This document shows positions 52,226-59,740 of a DNA stretch of 64,000 nt, in pieces (within the stretch, counting starts at the first letter, position 1; each line of letters starts with the position of its first letter). This DNA is from Rickettsiales bacterium (GTDB lineage: Bacteria; Pseudomonadota; Alphaproteobacteria; Rs-D84). Made by a program: the position numbers and the translations under genes. Below the pieces are notes generated by a model. The model saw nothing but the letters and a program-made list of their open reading frames with translations. It was not told the origin of the DNA and did not search any database. The stretch spans positions 1 through 64,000 of the forward strand of contig JAISAB010000007.1 of the NCBI GenBank assembly GCA_031266915.1. The letters are read 5' to 3'.

Positions 52226-53547
52226 AAGTTTATCTGAAGCAGAATGTTTACGAAGCCGCGGTCGATAGAATCAAGTTTTGCTTTGATAATTTCGAAAATG
52301 TCCTTGTCGCGTTCAGCGGCGGAAAAGACAGCGGCGTTCTTTTGAACATATGCTATGGCTGCGCGCGCGAATCGGGAATGCTGCATAAAATGGCGGTTTA
52401 TCATATCGACTATGAAGCGCAATATCAAAAGACAACGGAATATGTAACGGAAACGTTTAATTCGTTCGAAGGCATCCGAAAATTTTGGCTGTGCCTGCCT
52501 ATATCGGCGCAATGCGCGATAAATATGCGAAATCCCGGCGTTTGGTTTCCGTGGGACAGGGAAGAGCAGGATATTTGGGTTCGTCCGATTCCCGAGCACG
52601 AGGCTGTGATTCATCAGCACAATGCCCCTTTTCACTTTAATGAAAGAGCCTCTGATTACGAGATGCAGGACATTTTCTGTCAGTGGTTTTCCAGGAAATA
52701 CGGAACAACGGCCATACTGATAGGCATCAGGACGGACGAAAGTCTGGTGCGGTATCGCATAATTGCCAGCGACCGCAAAACAAACACATATGGAAATAAT
52801 CAATGGATGACCGGCGTCGGGGACGGCTTGACTTACAAGGCGTATCCGATTTACGATTGGTCGACCAAGGATATTTGGACGGCGAACGCGAAATTCGGAT
52901 TCGCGTACAACAGGCTTTACGATTTGATGTACCAGGCCGGCGTCAAAATCGATAATATGCGCGTGGCCAGTCCGTTCAACGACTGCGCAGTGACCAGTCT
53001 GAAATTGTACAAGGTCATCGAACCGGATACATGGGCGCGCTTGGTCGGCCGGGTAAACGGCGTCAACTTTTCAGGGATTTATGGCGGAACGACGGCTATG
53101 GGGTGGCGCAGGATACAGCTGCCCCAAGGGTACACTTGGAAAAAATACTGCCGGTTTTTATTGAATTCGCTGGACGACGACGTGCGCAGAAATTATGAGA
53201 AAAAGCTGAGGGTAAGCATAGATTTCTGGAAGCGCAAGGGCGGCGTTTTGTTAGAGAATACCGTTCGGGAAATCGAAAAATCCAAAATTTCTTTCAAAAA
53301 CAAAGGACGCGTCAGCAAAATGTCCGACAAAGACGTGATTACGTTTAACGAATACCCCGATGATTTGGATATAGCGGATTTCAAAAGCGTGCCGACGTAC
53401 AAGCGCATGTGCATATGTATCTTGAAGAACGATTATTTCTGCAAATATATGGGATTTGCCGCGACTTCGAAAGAAGTTCGCCTGCGGAAAGCGGCGATGG
53501 ACAAATATAAAAACTTATGGTGTAAAAATGAAAAGCCCCGTTTATAG
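52222..53547 (+). CDS. IbrA-like PAPS-reductase-family protein
   Basis: 441 residues. The ATP-PPase loop VLVAFSGGKDSGVLLN (about 30) and the C-terminal DUF3440-type region match IbrA. In Escherichia coli IbrA/IbrB were described as activators of eib genes and are carried on mobile elements. The biochemistry is unknown. RTDESLVRYR and WSTKDIWTANAKFGFAYN are typical of the family. Overlaps both neighbours. Upstream wHTH and downstream IbrB form one operon. Confidence 0.8.
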   Translation: MKVYLKQNVYEAAVDRIKFCFDNFENVLVAFSGGKDSGVLLNICYGCARESGMLHKMAVYHIDYEAQYQKTTEYVTETFNSFEGIRKFWLCLPISAQCAINMRNPGVWFPWDREEQDIWVRPIPEHEAVIHQHNAPFHFNERASDYEMQDIFCQWFSRKYGTTAILIGIRTDESLVRYRIIASDRKTNTYGNNQWMTGVGDGLTYKAYPIYDWSTKDIWTANAKFGFAYNRLYDLMYQAGVKIDNMRVASPFNDCAVTSLKLYKVIEPDTWARLVGRVNGVNFSGIYGGTTAMGWRRIQLPQGYTWKKYCRFLLNSLDDDVRRNYEKKLRVSIDFWKRKGGVLLENTVREIEKSKISFKNKGRVSKMSDKDVITFNEYPDDLDIADFKSVPTYKRMCICILKNDYFCKYMGFAATSKEVRLRKAAMDKYKNLWCKNEKPRL

Positions 53548-54061
53548 CGTGATAAGCGTTCCAGTCGAACAAATACAGGCGAATGCCTATAACCCGAATA
53601 TGGTGGCCCCGCCGGAAATGGACTTGTTGTACAAAAGCATCAAGGAAGACGGATATACCATGCCGATTGTCTGCTATCGTCTGGCCGACGGCCGCTATGA
53701 AATCGTGGACGGGTTTCATCGCTATATGGTCATGCGCACTCACAGCGATATTTACGAGCGCGAAGGCGGAAAAATGCCCGTCGTCGTCATCGACAGGGAC
53801 ATATCCAACCGAATGGCGTCGACAATCCGGCATAACCGCGCCCGCGGTTCTCACAGCATAGAACTTATGGTAAATATAGTGCGGGATTTGGTCGCCGGCG
53901 GCATGTCCGACGCGTGGATTATGAACAACATAGGCATGGATACGAACGAGCTGCTGCGGCTGAAACAAATCAGCGGATTGCAGAGCCTTTTTGCCGACCG
54001 TGAATTCAGCAAATCATGGGTCGCGGACATTAAAAAGACTTATGCAAAAAAACAGTCCTGA
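53528..54061 (+). CDS. IbrB-like ParB-domain protein
   Basis: 177 residues from ATG 53528, overlapping the ibrA-like gene by 20 nt. The ParB/sulfiredoxin-like nuclease domain: IQANAYNPNMVAPPEMDLLY, SIKEDGYTMPIVC, EIVDGFHRYMVM and the RARG-containing loop (TIRHNRARGSHS). IbrB partners with IbrA. The GFHRY motif could bind nucleotide. The C-terminal third is helical and may bind DNA. Confidence 0.8.
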   Translation: MKSPVYSVISVPVEQIQANAYNPNMVAPPEMDLLYKSIKEDGYTMPIVCYRLADGRYEIVDGFHRYMVMRTHSDIYEREGGKMPVVVIDRDISNRMASTIRHNRARGSHSIELMVNIVRDLVAGGMSDAWIMNNIGMDTNELLRLKQISGLQSLFADREFSKSWVADIKKTYAKKQS

Positions 54062-54066
54062 CCATA

Positions 54067-54423
54067 TTATTCCGGAATATCACGAAGCGATTTTATAAGG
54101 TTCAGCGCGATAATCAATTCCCTGCGATTCAGGCTGCGAAGGGCACGGGCAGCTTCGATGAATGTTTGCGCGTCTTCTTCCTTGACGAAACCATTGGGGT
54201 CAAAGTCAATCAGCTCTGGCAATGGGACCCTTAAGGCATGGGCGACAGCGCTTAACGTGGTAATTTTGGCGTCGACTTTTCCTTGTTCGATATTAGAAAT
54301 CGTATTTAAAATTCTCTTCGATGTGGCGGCAATATCGCCCTGGGTCATGCCGCGTTCTTTGCGAATAAAAGCCACTCTTGCTCCAATGCTATAGAGCAAA
54401 TATTTATCATTGTTCAAACTCAT
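54067..54423 (-). CDS. XRE-family regulator
   Basis: 118 residues. An HTH at 13-65: IGARVAFIRKERGMTQGDIA, then ISNIEQGKVDAKITTLSAVA. C-terminal helices (AARALRSLNRRELIIALNLI) may dimerise. It converges on the IbrB gene with 5 nt between stops and may control the IbrA operon. It is similar in plan to the XRE gene at 56147. Confidence 0.85.
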   Translation of the reverse strand: MSLNNDKYLLYSIGARVAFIRKERGMTQGDIAATSKRILNTISNIEQGKVDAKITTLSAVAHALRVPLPELIDFDPNGFVKEEDAQTFIEAARALRSLNRRELIIALNLIKSLRDIPE

Positions 54424-54530
54424 TCGTAATCCTTTGTATTATGATACTAAGCCAAAGAACGCGATATTTCAACCTCAATCGCGAATGATATTGACATTTG
54501 CGGTTATGTGTTATTAAATGGGCGTGGCAT

Positions 54531-54607
54531 CGGGGTGTAGCTCAGACTGGTAGAGTACTTGCATGGGGTGCAAGGGGTCGCAGGTTCGATTCCTGTCACC
54601 CCGACCA
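54531..54607 (+). tRNA. tRNA-Pro (anticodon GGG)
   Basis: 77 nt. CGGGGTG/CACCCCG acceptor, A discriminator, CCA encoded. CTTGC-ATGGGGT-GCAAG reads GGG. T arm CAGGTTCGATTCCTG. It is followed by long imperfect hairpins (CGATTTTCGTTATCGCG...CGATTAAGAAAATCG and CCACACGAAG...CTTCGTGTGG-like) before the lysozyme-like gene. An obvious integration site candidate. Confidence 0.97.
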
Positions 54608-54806
54608 CCGATTTTCGTTATCGCGCGCGAAGCGCACGATTAAGAAAATCGAGTGCCACACGAAGTTTTAACGAAGTGTGGCGAAAACTGAAAATTCAGT
54701 GTCCACCGTAGCCTTGGCGTAGGCAGACTGTTCGAAAATTCTAAAATCATCCTGTATTGCGGCTGTTATCGTTCAAAGCACGCTGTACGCTGGTTTCGCC
54801 TTTCCA
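54608..54806. other. Hairpin-rich spacer after tRNA-Pro(GGG)
   Basis: GATTTTCGTTATCGCGCG pairs with the later CGATTAAGAAAATC, and CCACACGAAGTTTTAACGAAGTGTGG forms a stem. No gene. It may terminate the tRNA transcript. Confidence 0.55.
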
Positions 54807-54908
54807 TTGACTTTCAGGCGATTTTTTGATATAATGCGATACACAAACAAAGGTGGATTTATCCGCCGTTTTTTATTTTATCCCGCGCACGGCCTGCGCG
54901 GGATTTTT
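54807..54908 (+). promoter_or_regulatory. Promoter with two hairpin terminators before the gene
   Basis: TTGACT-17-TATAAT (54807-54835). The short leader has GGTGGATTTATCCGCC plus T6, then TTTTATTTTATC, then CCCGCGC/GCGCGGG plus T5 (54882-54908). The ATG follows after AAAAAGGATG. The order hairpin, TTTTATTTTATC, hairpin also occurs in leader copy E. Controlled readthrough is inferred. Confidence 0.65.
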
Positions 54909-54930
54909 CATATAACAAAAAGGATGAAAA

Positions 54931-55560
54931 ATGGAACCTACTTATGTATCGGCTTTTAAAGGCTTCGGCAATAATGCAATGTATGTGGCAAGCGACGGAA
55001 ATATTTATGAGCACAGTGGTGGCACAATTGCTTGGCGGAACAATAACCCTGGAAATTTGCGGGCATATAAATCCGTATTCGGGCGTGGTGCAATCGGTAC
55101 GGGAGGCGGTGCAACAAAAGATGGGGTGCCAGGGTTTGCGATATTCCCAGACAGAGCAACCGGTTGGAACGCAATGGTTGGTTTGTTGTCAGAGCCCATG
55201 TATCAAAAACTAACGATTACCGAGGCCATTAGGAAATATGCGCCGGAAATCGAGAATGACGTGGAGGCTTATTTAAAGTTCTTGGAATCTAAAACCGGCT
55301 TTCCGCGTATGACGCCAATGAATAATTTGTCAAAAGATAACTTGATGGCGCTGGCGCAAGCAATGAGAATACATGAATCAAGCAAGGCGGGAAAAGTACG
55401 CCTTGTTCCGAAAAGCGAAACATACATTTGGGTGACAGCTGGCGACCACAAGGTTCGGCCCGAACACAACGCGCTGGACGGACAAGAAAGAAGTTGGTAT
55501 GATGACCCGCATCCAGGTGAAGAATACGGGTGCAGATGCAGTGCCAAAGCAGTTGATTAA
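54931..55560 (+). CDS. Lysozyme-like / MuF-type fusion protein
   Basis: 209 residues. The N-terminal part has WRNNNPGNLRAY and FAIFPDRATGWNAMVGLL, the pattern of phage structural-lysozyme (P5-like) proteins. The C-terminal part, VTAGDHKVRPEHNALDGQER then DDPHPGEEYGCRCSA, is the Mu gpF C-terminal motif (DxxVRxxHxxLDG...P...GCRC), often found in toxins and head proteins. No signal peptide. Followed by an overlapping lipoprotein gene. It could be a cell-wall-targeted effector with a lipoprotein partner, which is inferred. Same leader logic as the split lysozyme. Confidence 0.7.
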   Translation: MEPTYVSAFKGFGNNAMYVASDGNIYEHSGGTIAWRNNNPGNLRAYKSVFGRGAIGTGGGATKDGVPGFAIFPDRATGWNAMVGLLSEPMYQKLTITEAIRKYAPEIENDVEAYLKFLESKTGFPRMTPMNNLSKDNLMALAQAMRIHESSKAGKVRLVPKSETYIWVTAGDHKVRPEHNALDGQERSWYDDPHPGEEYGCRCSAKAVD

Positions 55561-56113
55561 ATATTTCTCAATCTTAATATTGTGCACGTCATGCGCTGGT
55601 GGGCTTGCGTATGATGGTTATGAAGAAAGCACGGATATTTGCAATGGTGATGCCATTTATGACTTTGATGACGGATTGCCAAAAAAACCGAACTTTTCAG
55701 AAGTTTTTAATGTGATGGATAAATCCTGCATTGTGGATGGGGTATCCAGAAAAGATACATTTTTTATCGATATGGATGCCGATAGGAAAAAAGAAAAAAT
55801 AATCCGCGGCACTTATTCCCGTTGGGATGACCTGGGGTATTATTTTTATGAAATATATGCTGATGATAGAAAAATTGCTGATTTAAGAACGATAGATTCG
55901 GTTTCTGCTTCTTTGGAAGCTTATAGATTTCAATTGAATCCATTTGTATTGATAAAAGCGTCGCGTCCATCAAAAGGAAGCTGGTTCGAAGGTGGTTGGC
56001 AAAAGCCAACCCAGGCAAAAATAGAAAAATTCCAAATTATAAACGACAAACTGGAAAAAATATCCGAATCGCCCGGCGGCGTTCTGTGCGACGTCCGGGA
56101 ATTGTTGTTATAA
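55553..56113 (+). CDS. Lipoprotein, possible partner of the lysozyme-like protein
   Basis: 186 residues if the TTG at 55553 is used, giving LIKYFSILILCTSCAGG with lipobox CTSC. The track start at 55499 gives a poor N-terminus. The start overlaps the end of the upstream gene, so the two are translated together. The body contains FFIDMDADRKKEKIIRGTYS, a metal-site-like acidic run, and two cysteines (DICNGDA, GVLCDVR). It may protect the outer membrane or inhibit the partner. No family is recognised. Confidence 0.65.
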   Translation: MIKYFSILILCTSCAGGLAYDGYEESTDICNGDAIYDFDDGLPKKPNFSEVFNVMDKSCIVDGVSRKDTFFIDMDADRKKEKIIRGTYSRWDDLGYYFYEIYADDRKIADLRTIDSVSASLEAYRFQLNPFVLIKASRPSKGSWFEGGWQKPTQAKIEKFQIINDKLEKISESPGGVLCDVRELLL

Positions 56114-56146
56114 CGCCTGAAAAAGATATATTCCTGTCAATTGAGA

Positions 56147-56485
56147 CTAGTCCTTTAACGCGGCCAGGATTCGGCGCGCGGTGTCCAGCTTTTCATCTGA
56201 AAGGTCGCGCAGCAGCCTGACAGTTTCGACCCACAATTCCGAATCGCTTTTCTTGATTATGGCGTTGTGAAACTGCGCGAATAATTCAGACGCCGGAATG
56301 TTCAGCGCATCCGCGATGGCTATCAAAGTGCCGGCCCGCGGGTCGGCTAATCCGCGCTCTATGTTGGATATGGTGTTCAGCATTTTGCCGGACAAATCGG
56401 CCAGCTGTTGCTGACTCATGTTTCTATTTCGACGCACTTTTGCAATCCATGCGCCCATTTCTTTAGCAAAATATGCATCTTTCAT
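56147..56485 (-). CDS. XRE-family regulator
   Basis: 112 residues from ATG 56485. The track start 37 codons upstream lies over the operator. HTH: MGAWIAKVRRNRNMSQQQLA, then ISNIERGLADPRAGTLIAIA. It converges on the lipoprotein gene. Two copies of TTACC-N2-GGTAA lie 50-85 bp upstream of its start, so it probably regulates itself. It resembles the regulator at 54067 in layout. Confidence 0.85.
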   Translation of the reverse strand: MKDAYFAKEMGAWIAKVRRNRNMSQQQLADLSGKMLNTISNIERGLADPRAGTLIAIADALNIPASELFAQFHNAIIKKSDSELWVETVRLLRDLSDEKLDTARRILAALKD

Positions 56486-56537
56486 AAGCGTTATAATACC
56501 AACTAAAATATGAATATCAACATATAAATGTGTTAAG

Positions 56538-56569
56538 TTACCCAGGTAATACACATTATACCATGGTAA
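56538..56569. promoter_or_regulatory. Operator pair of the XRE gene
   Basis: TTACCCAGGTAA (56538-56549) and ATACCATGGTAA (56558-56569), two inverted repeats with centres 20 bp apart, about two helical turns. On the minus strand TATAAT (56563-56558) sits inside the second copy, so binding would block the -10 box. Confidence 0.6.
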
Positions 56570-56889
56570 TTTTTGAAAAATATCCAGCTGATACAATCAG
56601 TTATTCCGAAATTTCCACTTGCAATCAGACAAATTTGTTTTAGGATCATCTGTGTACGCAAGTACTGATAATCCCAGAAGCCCAGGTGCAATGCCGGGAT
56701 AAATTCTGGGATTAGAATTTAAAAATAAAAAGGGGAAGGGTATATCAACTTCACGGGCCGCGCCGGCATTACTATTGGCTGGTGAGACAGTCGGTCGCAA
56801 AATAAAAAGGACGCGTATTGCGCTCTTTTTTATCATATTGCGCGATTGTATGCCAAAATTAGAACCACCCTGATGGGCAGTTTGAATTT

Positions 56890-56966
<77 letters not shown>

Positions 56967-57265
56967 GCGATGAGCTCGATTATACATGATATTTTTCCAA
57001 ATTCCAATAAATTTTGGCATACAACCGGCGGATGAGAACCGTAAAGGTTCGATATGGAGTAGATTTCACAAACAAAGTGTAGTGAAATCGTCACGAGTGG
57101 AGAGGGTTCCCGCTGCGCCGTTGGCGCGAAAGAGGGGCCAATCTTGCCGATCGTGCCTAAAGTTCCCCTCTGGCGGAAGGGTGGACGCATAGCGGTCGGA
57201 ACGGTTCTTTCGTGAATCGTAAAACAAATAAGATTAAAAATGTTTTAATTTCCTGTCAGTTGCGC
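56967..57265. other. Gap holding repeat remnants, no gene
   Basis: Contains GAACCGTAAAGGTTC, AAAGTTCCCCTCTGGCGGAAGGG (related to the TTCCCCTCC...GGAGGGG units elsewhere) and CGGAACGGTTCTTTCG. ORFs on either strand are not convincing. Confidence 0.5.
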
Positions 57266-57592
57266 CTAAATCTTTAAAATCTTGGCGCGGGGGTCGCCGA
57301 TATTAAGGTATTTCAGACCCAATTCCTCGACATAATCCGGCGAGTAATCCTGAATCAATTTTATATGTTTCCGAAAAGTTTCCAGTTTCGCGGTCTCGCG
57401 GTTCAACTGTTCCTGTTCCGCGTTCAAGCGCCATATGTTCACGACGAACTTCTGGACGTTCACATCGCCCCAGAATATACGCACGAACATAAATGCGGCG
57501 AATATTGCGCTTAAAACGCCTATCTTGCCGCGAAAGCCGCCTGCCCAGGCGCGGCCCAGAAATCCAAAGAAATCTTTGATTTTTTTCCTCAT
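57266..57592 (-). CDS. ftsB: FtsB/DivIC-like septum formation initiator
   Basis: 108 residues from the ATG at 57592. One membrane segment (GVLSAIFAAFMFVRIFWG), then a Leu-zipper coiled coil (LNAEQEQLNRETAKLETFRK) and the family end YVEELGLKYLNIGDPRAKI. It joins FtsL and FtsQ in the division complex. Divergent from dusB with 18 bp between starts, so promoters overlap the gene starts. Confidence 0.85.
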   Translation of the reverse strand: MRKKIKDFFGFLGRAWAGGFRGKIGVLSAIFAAFMFVRIFWGDVNVQKFVVNIWRLNAEQEQLNRETAKLETFRKHIKLIQDYSPDYVEELGLKYLNIGDPRAKILKI

Positions 57593-57610
57593 AGGTGCAA
57601 TTATAGCACA

Positions 57611-58564
57611 ATGAATGATAAATTCCAAATTTTCGCCGCGCCTCTTGCTGGAATAACAGACCGGCCGTTTCGTCAGATTCTGCGCCGGTTCGCACCGACC
57701 GCGCGCCTGGTGACGGAAATGATTTCATGCCATTCTCTGGCCTGCGGGCGCAAGAATTGTTTGCGCAACTTTGACGATTATTTACCCGAAGCCCCAATCG
57801 GCGCGCAGATTTTTGGCGCGGACCCAGAACTGATGGCCGTCGCCGCCCGGATATTAGAACAGCAGGGCGCCCGCTGGATTGACATCAACATGGGGTGCCC
57901 CGTGCCCAAGGTCGCGACGCGGGCCGGCGCCGGCGCGTTTCTGATGCGCGACCATGCCTTGGCGGGCCGCATCATCAAATCGGTCGTCGATGCAGTCGAC
58001 ATTCCAGTATCCGTCAAGACCCGGCTGGGGTGGGACGACACGCACAGGGATTGGCTGAATTTAATCCGCATCGCCGGCGAAAACGGGGCGGCGTTCGCGA
58101 CCCTGCACGGGCGTACGCGGGCCCAGGGCTATGCCGGGGCGGCCGAGTTGGGGCCAAAGCCCGCGGGCCTGATTCCCATTATCGCCAACGGCGACATAAA
58201 GACCGCAGAAGACGTCGCGCGCGTCCATGCCCTGGGGTACGACGGCGCGATGATAGGGCGCGCGTTGCTGGGCAAACCGTGGCTGCTGGGGCAATTGTCG
58301 GGGGAATACTCGGGAACGCCGTCCGATTCCGAAATCGCGGCGATTGTTTTGGAACATCTGAATCTGGTTATCGAATATTACGGCGAGCGCGCGGGCGTGC
58401 CATTGTTCCGCAAGCACGCGGCCTGGTATTCGTCGGGTATGAAGAACTCGGCCGAATTCAGAATCCGGGTCAATCAAATATCCGATAGAAAGGCTTTGGA
58501 ATCGGCGATTTGTGAATTTTTGGGTTGCAACCGACGCCCGCAGGCTCTATCATTGAAATCATAA
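57611..58564 (+). CDS. dusB: tRNA-dihydrouridine synthase
   Basis: 317 residues. TIM barrel with FAAPLAGITDRPFRQI, MISCHSLACG, INMGCPVPKVATRAGAGAFLM and the catalytic Cys in that NMGCP loop. VKTRLGWDD and IANGDIKTAEDVARV give the FMN site. It reduces uridine in tRNA. Leaderless or very short leader (ATAGCACAATG). Starts the dusB-rodZ pair. Confidence 0.93.
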   Translation: MNDKFQIFAAPLAGITDRPFRQILRRFAPTARLVTEMISCHSLACGRKNCLRNFDDYLPEAPIGAQIFGADPELMAVAARILEQQGARWIDINMGCPVPKVATRAGAGAFLMRDHALAGRIIKSVVDAVDIPVSVKTRLGWDDTHRDWLNLIRIAGENGAAFATLHGRTRAQGYAGAAELGPKPAGLIPIIANGDIKTAEDVARVHALGYDGAMIGRALLGKPWLLGQLSGEYSGTPSDSEIAAIVLEHLNLVIEYYGERAGVPLFRKHAAWYSSGMKNSAEFRIRVNQISDRKALESAICEFLGCNRRPQALSLKS

Positions 58565-58582
58565 ATCAAGGGGCGAAAGAAA

Positions 58583-59452
58583 ATGACAGACAAGATACAA
58601 GATTTGACCGCAGCGCAGATGTTATACGAGGCCAGAACCGCCGGTCGGCGCAAACGCGAAATATCCACGATTTCAAGGCTGCTGTGCATCCGCGAGGAAT
58701 ATCTGGTCGCGCTGGAAAACGGCGATTACCATATGATTCCCGAAGTCGTGTATATTTTGGGCTTTGCGCGGAATTACGCGATGGAATTGGGCTTGGACCC
58801 GGACGAGGTCGTCGGCAAAGTCAAGCGCGAACTGGGTCTGGAGGATGAATTCGATTCGACCGATGCCGCGTCAGAGGCGAAAGAAAACCCGCATCCGGCA
58901 ATCGCCGCCAAAAAAGCAAAACAGGAAAAGACGGCCAATACCAGCCGCTTTGTCGAAATGACGTCGAAATATATTTACAAGCATTGGAAATGGCTGTTGG
59001 CTGGCTTGGTTGCGCTGGCCGTTATAATCTTTGTCGCTGTCTTTGTGGCGTCTTTGGGCGGTAAACAGGAAGTCGTCGATTCACAAGAAATCGCTTCGGT
59101 CGCGGTCAAGGAACCAGAGTACAAGCAGCCCGTCCGTGAAAAATTCGGCACGGAAAATGCCGCCGTGGCCAAGGTTATCGTCCAGGCGACACACGAAACC
59201 TGGCTGAAGGTCGAAGACGCGCGCGGCAACACCGTATTCAGCCGCGTTTTGGTCCCCGGCGATGTCTATTATGTGCCCGATGGCGACAAGTACAAGGCCA
59301 CATTCGGCAACGCGGGCGGCGCGGATATTTGGGTCGATGGCAAACTGGCCAAGAAAATCGGCCCGATGAACACCCGTAAATCTGGCGTGTTGATGACACC
59401 GGATGCTTTGATGCCAGAGGACGCGCCACCGTCGGATGGGGATTCACAATAA
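58583..59452 (+). CDS. RodZ-like HTH membrane protein
   Basis: 289 residues. Cytoplasmic HTH (ISTISRLLCIREEYLVALEN, YILGFARNYAMELGLD) that binds MreB in RodZ, a membrane segment (WLLAGLVALAVIIFVAVFVA, about 138-158) and a periplasmic beta domain (VQATHETWLKVEDARGNTVF, GDVYYVPDGDKYKATF). It follows dusB by 18 nt and is probably cotranscribed. Cell shape control is inferred from the family. Confidence 0.85.
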   Translation: MTDKIQDLTAAQMLYEARTAGRRKREISTISRLLCIREEYLVALENGDYHMIPEVVYILGFARNYAMELGLDPDEVVGKVKRELGLEDEFDSTDAASEAKENPHPAIAAKKAKQEKTANTSRFVEMTSKYIYKHWKWLLAGLVALAVIIFVAVFVASLGGKQEVVDSQEIASVAVKEPEYKQPVREKFGTENAAVAKVIVQATHETWLKVEDARGNTVFSRVLVPGDVYYVPDGDKYKATFGNAGGADIWVDGKLAKKIGPMNTRKSGVLMTPDALMPEDAPPSDGDSQ

Positions 59453-59466
59453 AAACCATTAGTGAG

Positions 59467-59525
59467 TAGTGCATAGTATTTAGTTTATAGTGCATAGTTA
59501 ACTATAAACTAAATACTATGCACTA
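59467..59525. repeat. Perfect 24-bp inverted repeat before uvrA
   Basis: TAGTGCATAGTATTTAGTTT... at 59467-59490 pairs exactly with 59502-59525, loop TGCATAGTTAA. It belongs to the TAGTG/CACTA style seen at 19984. Confidence 0.85.
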
Positions 59526-59740
59526 ATTGTTATTTGCTATCCGTTAGTGGTTTTGGGATTTTAAAAAGCTTGAAATTCTTGTTTTTTTGCTTATATTCAA
59601 TGTTGTCGCGAACGTGATGTCCCTTTGCGGCGTTTTGATCCACAAGATATTCTGGCGGAATGCGGCGGCGTATTCCGCCGCAATGTCGCGAAAAAAACAG
59701 GGAAATTTGACACCCGACCAACAGGAAAAGCAACCGAAAC

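Noticed and set aside
56597-56836. 79-codon minus-strand ORF
   Set aside because: It lies upstream of an XRE gene, has no RBS, and overlaps no conserved feature. Composition is not coding-like.
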